Shown: positions 1 through 7,241, counted from the stretch's first letter. The stretch: 9,267 nt of DNA from Nitrososphaerota archaeon (GCA_028867395.1 JAGWGO010000038.1:1-9267), one strand, 5' to 3'. Made by a program: numbers and translations. Notes: generated by a model from the letters alone, not told the origin.

Positions 1-248
1 GCCTTTACCACTCGCGGAAATAGTGTCAGGTGAGCTCCGTTCAAAAGGCTCAGGGCAATTACATCAACGTCCTCGTCTTCTGCAATCTGCGCCACCCTTT
101 CTGGTGTCGCAAAGAGTCCTGAGTAGATTACTTCCATGCCTGCATCTCTAAATGCCCTGCACAGTACGAGGGCGCCCCTGTCATGGCCATCAAGGCCAAG
201 CTTTGAGACCAAGATCCTGATTCGCTTTGTCTGGGCCTTTTGTGACAT
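1..248 (-). CDS. mcmB: Methylmalonyl-CoA mutase small (cobalamin-binding) subunit, 3' part cut off by window edge
   Basis: This is the B12-binding subunit of a split methylmalonyl-CoA mutase, which interconverts (R)-methylmalonyl-CoA and succinyl-CoA. I translated it from the reverse strand. It starts at ATG 248-246, and 82 complete residues are visible before the window ends. The N-terminus MSQKAQTKRIRILVSKLGLD leads into the cobalamin signature D20-G-H22-D-R-G25 (DxHxxG), where H22 should be the lower axial ligand to cobalt. S67-L-L69 matches the SxL element that holds the dimethylbenzimidazole tail, followed by NGAHLTLFPRV as is typical of mutase C-domains. The rest of the Rossmann-like domain, including the GG motif, lies outside the window. 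The gene is divergent from the argK-mcmA-mce operon that encodes its chaperone and catalytic partner. A TATA-like box 27 nt upstream of the ATG suggests a leaderless transcript. The family call is firm. A role in the 3-hydroxypropionate/4-hydroxybutyrate cycle is inferred from the organism type. Confidence 0.93.
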   Translation of the reverse strand, partial: MSQKAQTKRIRILVSKLGLDGHDRGALVLCRAFRDAGMEVIYSGLFATPERVAQIAEDEDVDVIALSLLNGAHLTLFPRVVK

Positions 249-272
249 AATTTTCAGATTGTAAGGCGGGTC

Positions 273-278
273 TTAAAA
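273..278 (-). promoter_or_regulatory. Box A (TATA) candidate for mcmB
   Basis: Read on the minus strand the bases are TTTTAA, within GGTTTTAAGACC. The box centre lies about 27 nt upstream of the mcmB ATG, so transcription would start at or next to the start codon (a leaderless mRNA). This spacing fits archaeal TBP/TFB promoters. It is a motif reading only. Confidence 0.5.
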
Positions 279-320
279 CCTTTATTGGAAAAATACTGCG
301 ACCAAGTTGGTTCAACAAGA

Positions 321-330
321 TTTTATTGTA
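321..330 (+). promoter_or_regulatory. Box A (TATA) candidate for argK operon
   Basis: TTTTATTGTA is centred about 28 nt upstream of the ATG at 354, placing the start point within a few bases of the start codon. The two divergent promoters of mcmB and argK share a 105-bp intergenic region, with box centres about 50 bp apart. Joint regulation is therefore possible, but no clear operator palindrome was seen. Confidence 0.45.
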
Positions 331-353
331 GATACGATACGTGATTGTTCTGG

Positions 354-1268
354 ATGGATTTGATAAAAGACCTCAAGGCTGGAAACAGGAGGGCAATTGC
401 AAGAGCAATATCGATGATTGAAAATGACGAAAAGCAAGCAAGAAATTTAATAAAAAAAATTTTCAAGACCTCAGGCAAGTCTGTCACCGTAGGCATTACA
501 GGTCCTGCCGGTGCCGGAAAGAGTACCCTGATAAACAAGACAAGCATGGAACTTAACAAGCTTGGATACAAGACTGCGGTTCTTGCAATAGACCCGACAA
601 GCCACATTACAGGGGGGGCAATCCTGGGAGACCGAGTAAGGATGACCGAGTCAACCGACTCTGGAACATACATCCGCAGTATGGCGTCAAGGGGGGCTAC
701 AGGTGCGGTATCGATGGCGCTCCGAAACAGCATAAGAATTTTAGAGTTTGCGGGGTTTGACCCGATACTAATTGAGAGTGTCGGCGCGGGCCAGACCGAG
801 GTTGACATATCCAAAGTTGTAGACTTTACTGTAGTTGTATTCAGTCCAAACACTGGCGACAACATCCAAACTATCAAGGCTGGCCTGACTGAGATTGGCG
901 ACATTTATCTTGTAAACAAGAGCGACTTGCCTGGAGCAAGCCAACTCTTTGATTCGGTTAGGGATTTTATCGGCATGTCGGAAAAAAATCCGCAGGTCAT
1001 GATGACCTCGACTAAGACAAACAAGGGGATATCCGAGTTTGCAAAAAAACTCCAGGAGATGGTGGATTCAAAGAAGAGATCGAAAAAACAAAAGGAAGAA
1101 TCTATGCTTGACGCTGAACTGCGGGATATTGTTTTAAATAATGTCAAAAATAAAGTGAGCACTATGCTTGATTCAAGCAAGACTTATGTTAAATATCTAA
1201 AGATGGTACAAAAAAAGACACTTGACCCATTTGAGGCAGCAGACAAGATTACAAGATCATTGAAGTGA
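354..1268 (+). CDS. argK: MeaB/ArgK-type GTPase, chaperone of methylmalonyl-CoA mutase
   Basis: This is a G3E-family P-loop GTPase of the MeaB/ArgK/MMAA group. These proteins gate cobalamin loading and protect methylmalonyl-CoA mutase from inactivation, using GTP hydrolysis. The 304-residue protein has the Walker A motif G50-P-A-G-A-G-K56-S57. The family segment TGGAILGDRVRM lies near residue 90. The switch-like ESVGAGQTEVD lies around 143-153, and the guanine-specificity motif NKSD follows DIYLV in the second half. A basic linker and helical C-terminal arm end the protein, as in the MeaB dimerisation region. At 304 aa it is slightly shorter than the usual 320-330, with the difference at the N-terminus. 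I chose ATG 354 over the in-frame TTG 345 because of the box A spacing and the family-like start (DLIKDLKAGNRRAIARAIS). It is the first gene of an operon, 6 nt before mcmA. The old ArgK name (arginine transport kinase) does not describe its role. Confidence 0.94.
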   Translation: MDLIKDLKAGNRRAIARAISMIENDEKQARNLIKKIFKTSGKSVTVGITGPAGAGKSTLINKTSMELNKLGYKTAVLAIDPTSHITGGAILGDRVRMTESTDSGTYIRSMASRGATGAVSMALRNSIRILEFAGFDPILIESVGAGQTEVDISKVVDFTVVVFSPNTGDNIQTIKAGLTEIGDIYLVNKSDLPGASQLFDSVRDFIGMSEKNPQVMMTSTKTNKGISEFAKKLQEMVDSKKRSKKQKEESMLDAELRDIVLNNVKNKVSTMLDSSKTYVKYLKMVQKKTLDPFEAADKITRSLK

Positions 1269-1269
1269 T
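1265..1269 (+). promoter_or_regulatory. Shine-Dalgarno (GTGAT) overlapping argK stop, for mcmA
   Basis: GTGAT is complementary to the AUCAC of the archaeal 16S rRNA 3' end and lies 5 nt before the mcmA ATG. It contains the argK TGA stop codon, so termination and reinitiation would occur at the same place. The anti-SD sequence is taken from general archaeal knowledge, not from this window. Confidence 0.5.
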
Positions 1270-1274
1270 ACTCT

Positions 1275-2846
1275 ATGGAAAAGATAAAGACCGACTCTAA
1301 TATCCAGGTAAAGCGCTACTACGACTCTAAGGTAAAGCCAAAGAGCAAGCCAGAGGAACCAGGCAAGTATCCGTTCACAAGAGCAATCCACCCAGGAATG
1401 TATAGGGACAGGCTGTGGACCATGAGACAGTACACTGGATTTGGAACTGCAAGTCAGACAAACCAGAGGTTCAAGTACCTGCTTGAGAGGGGCCAGACAG
1501 GACTTAGCATGGCATTTGACCTGCCAACTCAGATTGGATATGACGCAGACGACTCGCATGCAGAAGGCGAGGTAGGAAAGGTCGGAGTATCGATAACATC
1601 CCTCAAGGACATGATGACATGCTTTAACGGAATACCTCTTGACAAGGTAAGCACATCTATGACAATTAACGCAACAGCCTCCACGCTGCTCTCGCTCTAT
1701 ATCGCAGCAGGCGAGTCGCAGGGAGTAAAGAGCGAACAGTTACGCGGAACTACTCAAAACGACATACTCAAAGAGTATATCGCAAGAAACACCTACATCT
1801 ATCCCCCAAGGCCATCGATGAGGCTGATTGGAGACATGATAGAATATTGTTCCAAAAAAGTTCCACAATGGTATCCTATATCGATATCAGGATATCACAT
1901 GAGAGAAGCAGGATGCAACGCAGTCCAAGAAGTTGCGTTCACACTTGCAAACGCAATCGAATATATCGATACATGTGTTGACCGCGGTCTGAAGATTGAC
2001 GACTTTGCGCCAAGGTTATCGTTTTTCTTTTGCTGCACAAGCGAGTTTCTAGAAGAGGTCGCCAAGTTCAGAGCAGCGCGAAGAATCTATGCAAAGATAG
2101 TAAAGGAGAGGTTCCATGCAAAGGACAAAAAATCTATGCAGCTAAAATTCCATGTACAAACATCAGGCGAATCGCTGACAGCACAGCAGCCCGACAACAA
2201 CATTGTGCGAGTCGCAGTGCAATCGATGGCAGCAGTCCTTGGAGGATGCCAGTCGCTGCACACAAACTCTAAAGACGAGGCACTTGCGCTGCCAACAGAA
2301 GCCGCTGTAAAGATTGCGCTGAGGACACAGCAGATTGTGGGCCACGAGAGCGGCATTACCAAGACTGTAGACCCCCTTGCAGGATCATACTATGTCGAGT
2401 ATCTGACTGACAAGATAGAAGAGGAGGCACTCAAGTATCTCAAGAGAATTGACAGGATGGGAGGCTCACTTGCAGGAATTGAAAAGGGATTCTTCCAGTC
2501 AGAGATTAGGCAGAACGCATACAGGCTCAAAAAAGAGATCGACAGCAACGAGAGAATCATAGTTGGAGTAAACAAGTTTACCGACTCGGCAGAGGAAAAG
2601 CCTGAGATAATGAAGATTGACGACAGCATACAGGTCATGCAGGAGCAAAACTTGAAAGATCTTCGAAGCACGCGAGACAACAAAAAGACAGAGGCCGCGC
2701 TTTCCAAGATGAAGAGCGTTGCAGAAAAGGAGGAGAACCTTATGCCATACATACTTGAATCGGTTCGAAGCTACGCAACACTTGGCGAGATAAGCAATAC
2801 ATTTAGAGAAGTCTTTGGAGTATACCAGCCAAAGGAGTCGTTCTAG
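1275..2846 (+). CDS. mcmA: Methylmalonyl-CoA mutase large (catalytic) subunit
   Basis: This is the TIM-barrel substrate-binding subunit of B12-dependent methylmalonyl-CoA mutase (523 aa). It works with the separate small subunit encoded at the left edge. With a constant offset of 36 from Propionibacterium shermanii numbering, I can place Y53 (Y89), R171 (R207), Y207-H208 (Y243-H244), R247 (R283) and S249 (S285). Y53 and R171 are the pair that selects methylmalonyl-CoA over isobutyryl- or 2-hydroxyisobutyryl-CoA, so substrate specificity looks canonical. Other family blocks are RQYTGFGTA (51-59), GTTQNDILKEY (158-168), ISGYHMREAG (204-213), SLTAQQPDNN and VDPLAGSYYVE. There is no C-terminal cobalamin domain, as expected for a split enzyme. 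The N-terminus is somewhat short for the family but still has the QVKRYYD element and the YPFTRAIHPGMYR segment. It sits 6 nt after argK and 1 nt before mce. In thaumarchaea the reaction is a step of the 3-hydroxypropionate/4-hydroxybutyrate cycle (established knowledge). Confidence 0.96.
   Translation: MEKIKTDSNIQVKRYYDSKVKPKSKPEEPGKYPFTRAIHPGMYRDRLWTMRQYTGFGTASQTNQRFKYLLERGQTGLSMAFDLPTQIGYDADDSHAEGEVGKVGVSITSLKDMMTCFNGIPLDKVSTSMTINATASTLLSLYIAAGESQGVKSEQLRGTTQNDILKEYIARNTYIYPPRPSMRLIGDMIEYCSKKVPQWYPISISGYHMREAGCNAVQEVAFTLANAIEYIDTCVDRGLKIDDFAPRLSFFFCCTSEFLEEVAKFRAARRIYAKIVKERFHAKDKKSMQLKFHVQTSGESLTAQQPDNNIVRVAVQSMAAVLGGCQSLHTNSKDEALALPTEAAVKIALRTQQIVGHESGITKTVDPLAGSYYVEYLTDKIEEEALKYLKRIDRMGGSLAGIEKGFFQSEIRQNAYRLKKEIDSNERIIVGVNKFTDSAEEKPEIMKIDDSIQVMQEQNLKDLRSTRDNKKTEAALSKMKSVAEKEENLMPYILESVRSYATLGEISNTFREVFGVYQPKESF
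2834..2837 (+). promoter_or_regulatory. Shine-Dalgarno (GGAG) for mce inside the mcmA end
   Basis: AAAGGAG lies within the last codons of mcmA, with GGAG ending 10 nt before the mce ATG at 2848. It supports the ATG at 2848 rather than an upstream in-frame non-ATG codon within mcmA. Confidence 0.45.
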
Positions 2847-2847
2847 G

Positions 2848-3243
2848 ATGCGAATTGATCACATCGCAATTGCAGTAAACAACCTAGACGAGGCAGTAAA
2901 GGAGTACCAAAAGGTACTTGGCGTAAAGGATGTAGAGTTTGAGACAGTAGAGACTGAGGGCGTAAGGGTTGCAATACTTCATCTTAACAACTCTAGAATA
3001 GAGTTGATGGAGGCTACAAAAGATTCAAGCCCGATTAAAAAATTTCTGGAGACACGAGGCGAGGGTCTGCACCACATTGCTCTTGAGACTGAAAAGATCG
3101 AGGGCGAAGTTGACAGGATGAAGGAAAGCGGCGTGAGGTTTTTGGGCGAGGTAAGGCCTGGCTCGCGCGGAACAAAGATTGCGTTTATCCATCCAAAGTC
3201 TCTTCACGGCGTGCTAACGGAGCTCTGCTCGCACCCCAAGTAA
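2848..3243 (+). CDS. mce: Methylmalonyl-CoA epimerase
   Basis: This is a vicinal-oxygen-chelate (glyoxalase-like) metalloenzyme that interconverts (S)- and (R)-methylmalonyl-CoA. It links propionyl-CoA carboxylase to the mutase. The 131-residue length is typical. Two beta-alpha-beta modules are visible: the first opens with RIDHIAIAVNNLDEAV (H5), the second with GLHHIALET (H76). The expected metal ligands are H5, E52 (in RIELME), H76 and E125 (in VLTELC). E52 occupies the position that is Gln in the Propionibacterium enzyme. I chose the start at ATG 2848 because residue 2 onward matches the conserved family N-terminus. An upstream start at 2815 would overlap mcmA and add an unrelated leader. 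The gene begins 1 nt after the mcmA stop. It ends 2 nt from the convergent CBS-HTH gene, with a T-rich stretch (TTTTATT, 3244-3250) just past the stop that could aid termination. Confidence 0.95.
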   Translation: MRIDHIAIAVNNLDEAVKEYQKVLGVKDVEFETVETEGVRVAILHLNNSRIELMEATKDSSPIKKFLETRGEGLHHIALETEKIEGEVDRMKESGVRFLGEVRPGSRGTKIAFIHPKSLHGVLTELCSHPK

Positions 3244-3245
3244 TT

Positions 3246-3800
3246 TTATTCAACTAGTTTTAGCGTATCAGACGCAGTGATTATTCCGACAATCTTGCTC
3301 TGCTTTGACACAAGTACACACTTGGAATATCGTATAAGCGAGACCAGAGTCTTGACTGGGGTCTCAAAATCTACAATTGGCGGGCGAGGCTCCATTATCT
3401 CTGCAAGCCTTATCTTCTTTCTTTGAGTCTCGTCGTTGTCAATGATGTGTTTTACAATGCCGTCTTCTGTTACTACTCCGACCACTTCGTTTCCTTCAAA
3501 GACAGGCACCTGGCTGATTGAAAGGTCTTGCATTTTTCTAATTGCATCATGTAGCGAGTCACTTGTCTTGAGCTTTACAATTTCCTTGCTGCAAATGTCA
3601 CCTGCCTTCATCGAGGACTGGCTCTCAAGGGACCACAGAACCTCGAAAATTTTTCTTGCTGTCGCGTAGCTTGGCTGGCATCTTCCAGACTCTATCTGGT
3701 TTATCATGGATGTGCTAACGCCTGTAAGCGATGCGAGCTTTTGCTGCGTAAGTCCAATCTTGAGCCTTGCCTGCTTTATTGATTCAAGTCTAGGTAACAT
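3246..3800 (-). CDS. HTH (XRE-type) transcriptional regulator with two CBS domains
   Basis: This is a predicted DNA-binding regulator (184 aa) of a kind common in archaea. Residues 7-56 form a Cro/C1-type helix-turn-helix (TQQKLASLTGVSTSMINQIE, then SGRCQPS). Residues 65-122 and 131-183 are two CBS repeats, a Bateman module that usually binds AMP, ATP or another adenosyl ligand. The second repeat has the canonical ribose-binding pattern T175-A-S-D178. The first reads T111-E-D-G114, with Gly where Asp is expected, so probably only one site is standard. The ATG at 3800-3798 gives a normal N-terminus. The gene lies 47 nt downstream of ppdK on the same strand and converges with mce. Its target and ligand are unknown. 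Between a CO2-fixation operon and an AMP-producing enzyme, it could sense energy charge, which is inference only. Confidence 0.88.
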   Translation of the reverse strand: MLPRLESIKQARLKIGLTQQKLASLTGVSTSMINQIESGRCQPSYATARKIFEVLWSLESQSSMKAGDICSKEIVKLKTSDSLHDAIRKMQDLSISQVPVFEGNEVVGVVTEDGIVKHIIDNDETQRKKIRLAEIMEPRPPIVDFETPVKTLVSLIRYSKCVLVSKQSKIVGIITASDTLKLVE

Positions 3801-3825
3801 ACTGCAGAATCAAGTAGCATCGTTC

Positions 3826-3832
3826 GATATTT
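3826..3832 (-). promoter_or_regulatory. Weak box A candidate for CBS-HTH regulator gene
   Basis: Minus-strand AAATATC is centred about 29 nt upstream of the ATG at 3800, in the 47-nt gap after ppdK. It is a weak match. The regulator may equally be read through from ppdK. Confidence 0.3.
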
Positions 3833-3847
3833 CAGTTTTCGCGAGAG

Positions 3848-6517
3848 TTACCTGTCACGGGTAGTCTTGTTTGTCTTTTGTTCAAGTGAGGCCTGGGCGG
3901 ATGCAAGTATCGCTATTGGGACCCTGTGGGCAGACGCGCTGACATAGGTCAGGCCTGAATCGTTGCAGAACTTGATTGAGCGCGGGTCTCCGCCGTGCTC
4001 ACCGCAAACTCCAATCTCGAGATTGCGCTTTACCGCCCTGCCTTTTGAGATTGCAATCTTCATGAGGCTACCTACCCCGTTTACGTCAAGTGACTGGAAT
4101 GGGTTTTCAGGCATTATCTCCTTTTCAAGATACTGGGAAAGAAACTTGCCCTCGGCGTCTTCTCTGCTAAAGCTAAATACTGCCTGGGTAAGATCGTTTG
4201 TCCCAAAACTGAAAAACTCGGCTGTTTGCGCAAGCTCGTCTGCCGTAAGGCACGCCCTTACAACCTCCATCATTGTTCCAAAGTTCATCCTGAGCCTGAC
4301 ATGGTATTTTGATTCTACATCTGACTTGATTGCATCGTAGATCTTTTTGATGTACACAAGCTCGGTTGCACTTCCGACCTGCGGAATCATTATCTGCGGA
4401 TGAATGTCGACCTTTTCTTTTGCAAGCTCGGCAGCTGCTTCACATATTGCCCTAATCTGCATCTCGTAAATCTCAGGATATGTGACACCGACTCTGACTC
4501 CGCGGTGGCCCATCATTGGGTTTACCTCTGCAAGTTCTTTTGCCCTGTCAAGAAACTTTTGAGTCAATGATATCTCAGATACATCTCCATGACCCTCAAG
4601 GGAATGAATCTTGTTTATCAGAGTCTCTATGTTTGGCAAAAACTCGTGCAACGGTGGATCTAATAGTCTAATTGTAACATGGTATCCTTTCATGATGCTC
4701 AAGATATCTTTGAAATCTTGTTTTTGTAGCACGCGAAGTTTTTCCAAGACGATTTTTCTCTCCTCAATTGACTTTGCCATTATCATATCTACAAAGACTG
4801 AGAGCCTGTCTTGCGCATTGAACATTCTTTCTGTCCTGCAAAGACCAATTCCTTTTGCGCCATACATGCGCGCAAGTCTTGCAGCCTCTGGTGTGTCAGC
4901 GTTTGCCCTTATGCCAAGTTTCTTGAACTTTTCTGACCACTCTAATATCGTCCTAAAATCATCTGTTAGCTTGGGTTCTACAGTTGGAATCTCGCCTGCG
5001 TATACACTTCCGGTGCTTCCATCGATTGTTATTATCTCGCCCTCGTGAATTGTCTTGCCGTCAGCAAAAAACTGCTTTGTAGAATAATCTATCCTAAGGT
5101 CGGAGCAGCCAACAATGCATGGCTTGCCCATTCCTCGGGCCACAACTGCCGCATGCGATGTCTTGCCTCCTCTGCTTGTCAGTATTCCAACAGACGAGAA
5201 AAACGCAGGGACATCCTCAGGTTTTGTCTCCTCTCTAACTAGAATGACTCGGGTGCCATTGTCTCCTGCAATAGTGGCTCGTTTTACATCAAAAATTACT
5301 ATACCAGAGGCAGCACCAGGGGAAGCAGGTATTCCTCTTGTCATGGGGGAGATCTTTTTTGTTGCTTCCGAATCAATTGTCTTGTGCAGTACCTGGTCAA
5401 GGTCTTCAGGATGGAGACGCAGTATTGCGCGCTCTTTTGTTATGAGGCGCTCCTTTACCATGGAGACTGATGTTTTTAGCATTGAAGCAGCATTCATCTT
5501 TGCGGAACGGGTCTGCAAGAGATAGAACTTGCCCTTTTCTACTGTAAACTCGATGTCTTGCGGTTCCTTGAAATGTCTTTCAAGCTTGTAGCATGTCTTT
5601 AGCAATTGTCTGAAAGTTGTTGGCATCTCTTTTACCATGTGGTCTATCTGTTGTGGAGTTCGTATGCCAGCTACCACATCCTCGCCTTGCGCGTTGACAA
5701 GATACTCGCCAAAGATCTTTTTTGAGCCGTCTGAGGGGTCGCGAGTAAATACGACTCCTGTCGCACTGTCATTTCCCATGTTGCCAAAAACCATTGTCAC
5801 AACACTTACTGCAGTACCGCTTGCGACCTCTTTTGAGATCTTGTACTTTTCCCTGTAGACTATGGCCCGCTCACCCATCCAGCTCTTAAAGACTGCCTCT
5901 ACTGCAAACTCTATCTGCTTGTATGGGTCTTCTGGAAATGGTTTTCCCGAATACTCCTTGCAAATTTGCTTGTACTGCGATACTATATCTCGAAGCGACT
6001 CTTCGTTTAGTTCGTAGTCGTGATGCACTCCCTGTCTTGTTTTTGCATCGCGCAATATGGTCTCAAATTTCTTGTCATCGATGCAAAAGACTATCTTTCC
6101 AAATAACTGGACAAACCTTCGGTAAGAGTCCAAGGCAAATCTTGGATTCTTGCTTGACTCTGCAAGCCCAACCACAGTCTTGTCGTTTAGCCCCAAGTTG
6201 AGAATCGTGTCCATCATGCCGGGCATGGAGACTGCGGCTCCTGACCTTACTGACACAAGTAACGGGTTTTTCTCAGAGCCAAACTTCTTGCCTGTCCTTC
6301 TCTCAATTTTTTGCACGTTTCGTTTTACTTCAGGCATTAGGTTTCTTGGCAGTCTCTTGTTGTTGGCATAATATCTTGTGCAAACCTCGGTTGTAATCGT
6401 AAATCCTGGAGGGACTGCAAGCCCAAGCCTTGTCATCTCCATGAGGCCTGCGCCCTTGCCTCCAAACAATTTTTTATTCTTGCCGTCTCCCTCGTTAAAA
6501 AAGTAAACAGACTTCAC
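3848..6517 (-). CDS. ppdK: Pyruvate, phosphate dikinase
   Basis: This enzyme catalyses pyruvate + ATP + Pi = PEP + AMP + PPi. In an autotrophic archaeon it would make PEP for gluconeogenesis. The protein is full length (889 aa; the Clostridium symbiosum enzyme is about 874). The N-terminal ATP-grasp domain opens with YFFNEGDGKNKKLFGGKGAG and carries VSVRSGAAVSMPGMMDT at 88-104. The swivelling phosphohistidine domain has T453-S-H455-A-A-V-V-A-R-G, where H455 is the phosphorylated residue. The C-terminal PEP/pyruvate barrel has R561-T-E, R617, GTMMEV (E751), FGTNDLTQ (771-778) and the catalytic C838 in GVCGEHGGDP. All key residues are present, so the enzyme should be active. The start is GTG at 6517. 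The overlapping ATG at 6519 is in another frame and closes at once. It begins 25 nt after the tpiA stop with no clear SD. A short hydrophilic tail ends the protein. Confidence 0.97.
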   Translation of the reverse strand: MKSVYFFNEGDGKNKKLFGGKGAGLMEMTRLGLAVPPGFTITTEVCTRYYANNKRLPRNLMPEVKRNVQKIERRTGKKFGSEKNPLLVSVRSGAAVSMPGMMDTILNLGLNDKTVVGLAESSKNPRFALDSYRRFVQLFGKIVFCIDDKKFETILRDAKTRQGVHHDYELNEESLRDIVSQYKQICKEYSGKPFPEDPYKQIEFAVEAVFKSWMGERAIVYREKYKISKEVASGTAVSVVTMVFGNMGNDSATGVVFTRDPSDGSKKIFGEYLVNAQGEDVVAGIRTPQQIDHMVKEMPTTFRQLLKTCYKLERHFKEPQDIEFTVEKGKFYLLQTRSAKMNAASMLKTSVSMVKERLITKERAILRLHPEDLDQVLHKTIDSEATKKISPMTRGIPASPGAASGIVIFDVKRATIAGDNGTRVILVREETKPEDVPAFFSSVGILTSRGGKTSHAAVVARGMGKPCIVGCSDLRIDYSTKQFFADGKTIHEGEIITIDGSTGSVYAGEIPTVEPKLTDDFRTILEWSEKFKKLGIRANADTPEAARLARMYGAKGIGLCRTERMFNAQDRLSVFVDMIMAKSIEERKIVLEKLRVLQKQDFKDILSIMKGYHVTIRLLDPPLHEFLPNIETLINKIHSLEGHGDVSEISLTQKFLDRAKELAEVNPMMGHRGVRVGVTYPEIYEMQIRAICEAAAELAKEKVDIHPQIMIPQVGSATELVYIKKIYDAIKSDVESKYHVRLRMNFGTMMEVVRACLTADELAQTAEFFSFGTNDLTQAVFSFSREDAEGKFLSQYLEKEIMPENPFQSLDVNGVGSLMKIAISKGRAVKRNLEIGVCGEHGGDPRSIKFCNDSGLTYVSASAHRVPIAILASAQASLEQKTNKTTRDR

Positions 6518-6538
6518 ATAAGGAGTCAGTTATGGTGG

Positions 6539-6550
6539 AATATCAAATTT
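6539..6550 (-). promoter_or_regulatory. Possible own promoter of ppdK at the tpiA stop
   Basis: Minus-strand AAATTTGATATT spans the tpiA stop codon and is centred about 27 nt before the ppdK GTG. It could support a leaderless ppdK transcript, which would explain the missing SD. The match to box A consensus is only fair, and co-transcription with tpiA is the simpler view. Confidence 0.3.
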
Positions 6551-7214
6551 TTCTGCGTTTTGTGAAGGCAAGAGCAAACTCTTCGATTGACTCTTCCCAG
6601 TTCTTTGACTTGACAATGCCGCTTGCAACCAATATTCCGTCTGCCCCAAGGTCAAGTGCCTTTGCCACGTCATCTCCTGAGACAATACCTGCACCGCAGA
6701 GAAGTTTGGTCGAGTTCTCTGCTCTCTTTACTGCCTTTACGGAATCCGTGATTACCTCAGGTCTTTCCTTTGATACTGCCTTGCCACTTCCTATCAGCTC
6801 TGGCGGCTCTATTGCGATATAATCAGGCTCAAGTCTTGCATACTTTGTTGCCTCGTCTACGTCCCTTACGCAAACAATTGACGTCATCCCTAAACTCTTG
6901 AGCCTTGCAACAATCTCTTCTATCTCTTTTGGAGATATCGTGTGCTCGCTGTGGTTGACAAGAGAACCTTGGACGTTTGATTTTTTCAAAAGCTCAGGAA
7001 CCACAAAGCCTGTAGTGCTGCCAACCTTTGCAACATCGACATGCTGTGAAAATACCGGAATTGCGACCTTTGCAACCTCGGATATTAGGTGCTGTGGCGG
7101 GCAGACAACGATTTGCGTTTTGTGTTTCTTGGCAACTTTGGATGCAGCCTGTGCCAACTTTATCGAGTGCGAGTCTGCAATCTCTTCATAGTTTTTAAAG
7201 TTGATGACAAACAA
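6543..7214 (-). CDS. tpiA: Triosephosphate isomerase (archaeal type)
   Basis: This enzyme interconverts dihydroxyacetone phosphate and glyceraldehyde 3-phosphate in gluconeogenesis and glycolysis. The 223-residue length is the compact archaeal form (bacterial enzymes are about 250). Numbered from TTG 7214, the catalytic residues are N5 and K7 (FVINFKNY), H88 in VNHSEH, and E136 in the loop-6 block IEPPELIGSG. A phosphate-binding LCGAGI segment follows later, with GADGILVASGIV near the end. The reading frame is open up to TTG 7253, which would add 13 non-conserved residues (IYRSEKKSSEKA). I prefer TTG 7214 because archaeal homologues begin at FVIN, and because the TATATAT at 7244-7250 would be the promoter for this start but would lie inside the longer reading frame. 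No in-frame ATG or GTG exists nearby. It is the first gene of a probable tpiA-ppdK unit. Confidence 0.93.
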   Translation of the reverse strand: MFVINFKNYEEIADSHSIKLAQAASKVAKKHKTQIVVCPPQHLISEVAKVAIPVFSQHVDVAKVGSTTGFVVPELLKKSNVQGSLVNHSEHTISPKEIEEIVARLKSLGMTSIVCVRDVDEATKYARLEPDYIAIEPPELIGSGKAVSKERPEVITDSVKAVKRAENSTKLLCGAGIVSGDDVAKALDLGADGILVASGIVKSKNWEESIEEFALAFTKRRKI

Positions 7215-7241
7215 TGCCTTTTCAGATGACTTTTTCTCACT

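Noticed and set aside
323..904. 193-residue open frame on the minus strand
   Set aside because: It lies entirely antisense to the well-supported argK GTPase, shows no recognisable motif, and has the composition expected from the reverse of a coding frame.
1878..1896. ATATCGATAT palindrome and GATATC repeats in mcmA
   Set aside because: They fall in the codons of the conserved YPISISGYHM motif and are explained by coding constraint.
2815..2847. Upstream start for the epimerase at TTG 2815
   Set aside because: It would overlap the mcmA end by 32 nt and add a leader absent from the family. ATG 2848 matches the conserved RIDHIAIAV start.
3963..5525. Several 65-145-residue plus-strand frames inside ppdK
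   Set aside because: All are antisense shadows of the intact 889-residue dikinase, with no family features and no promoter or SD context.
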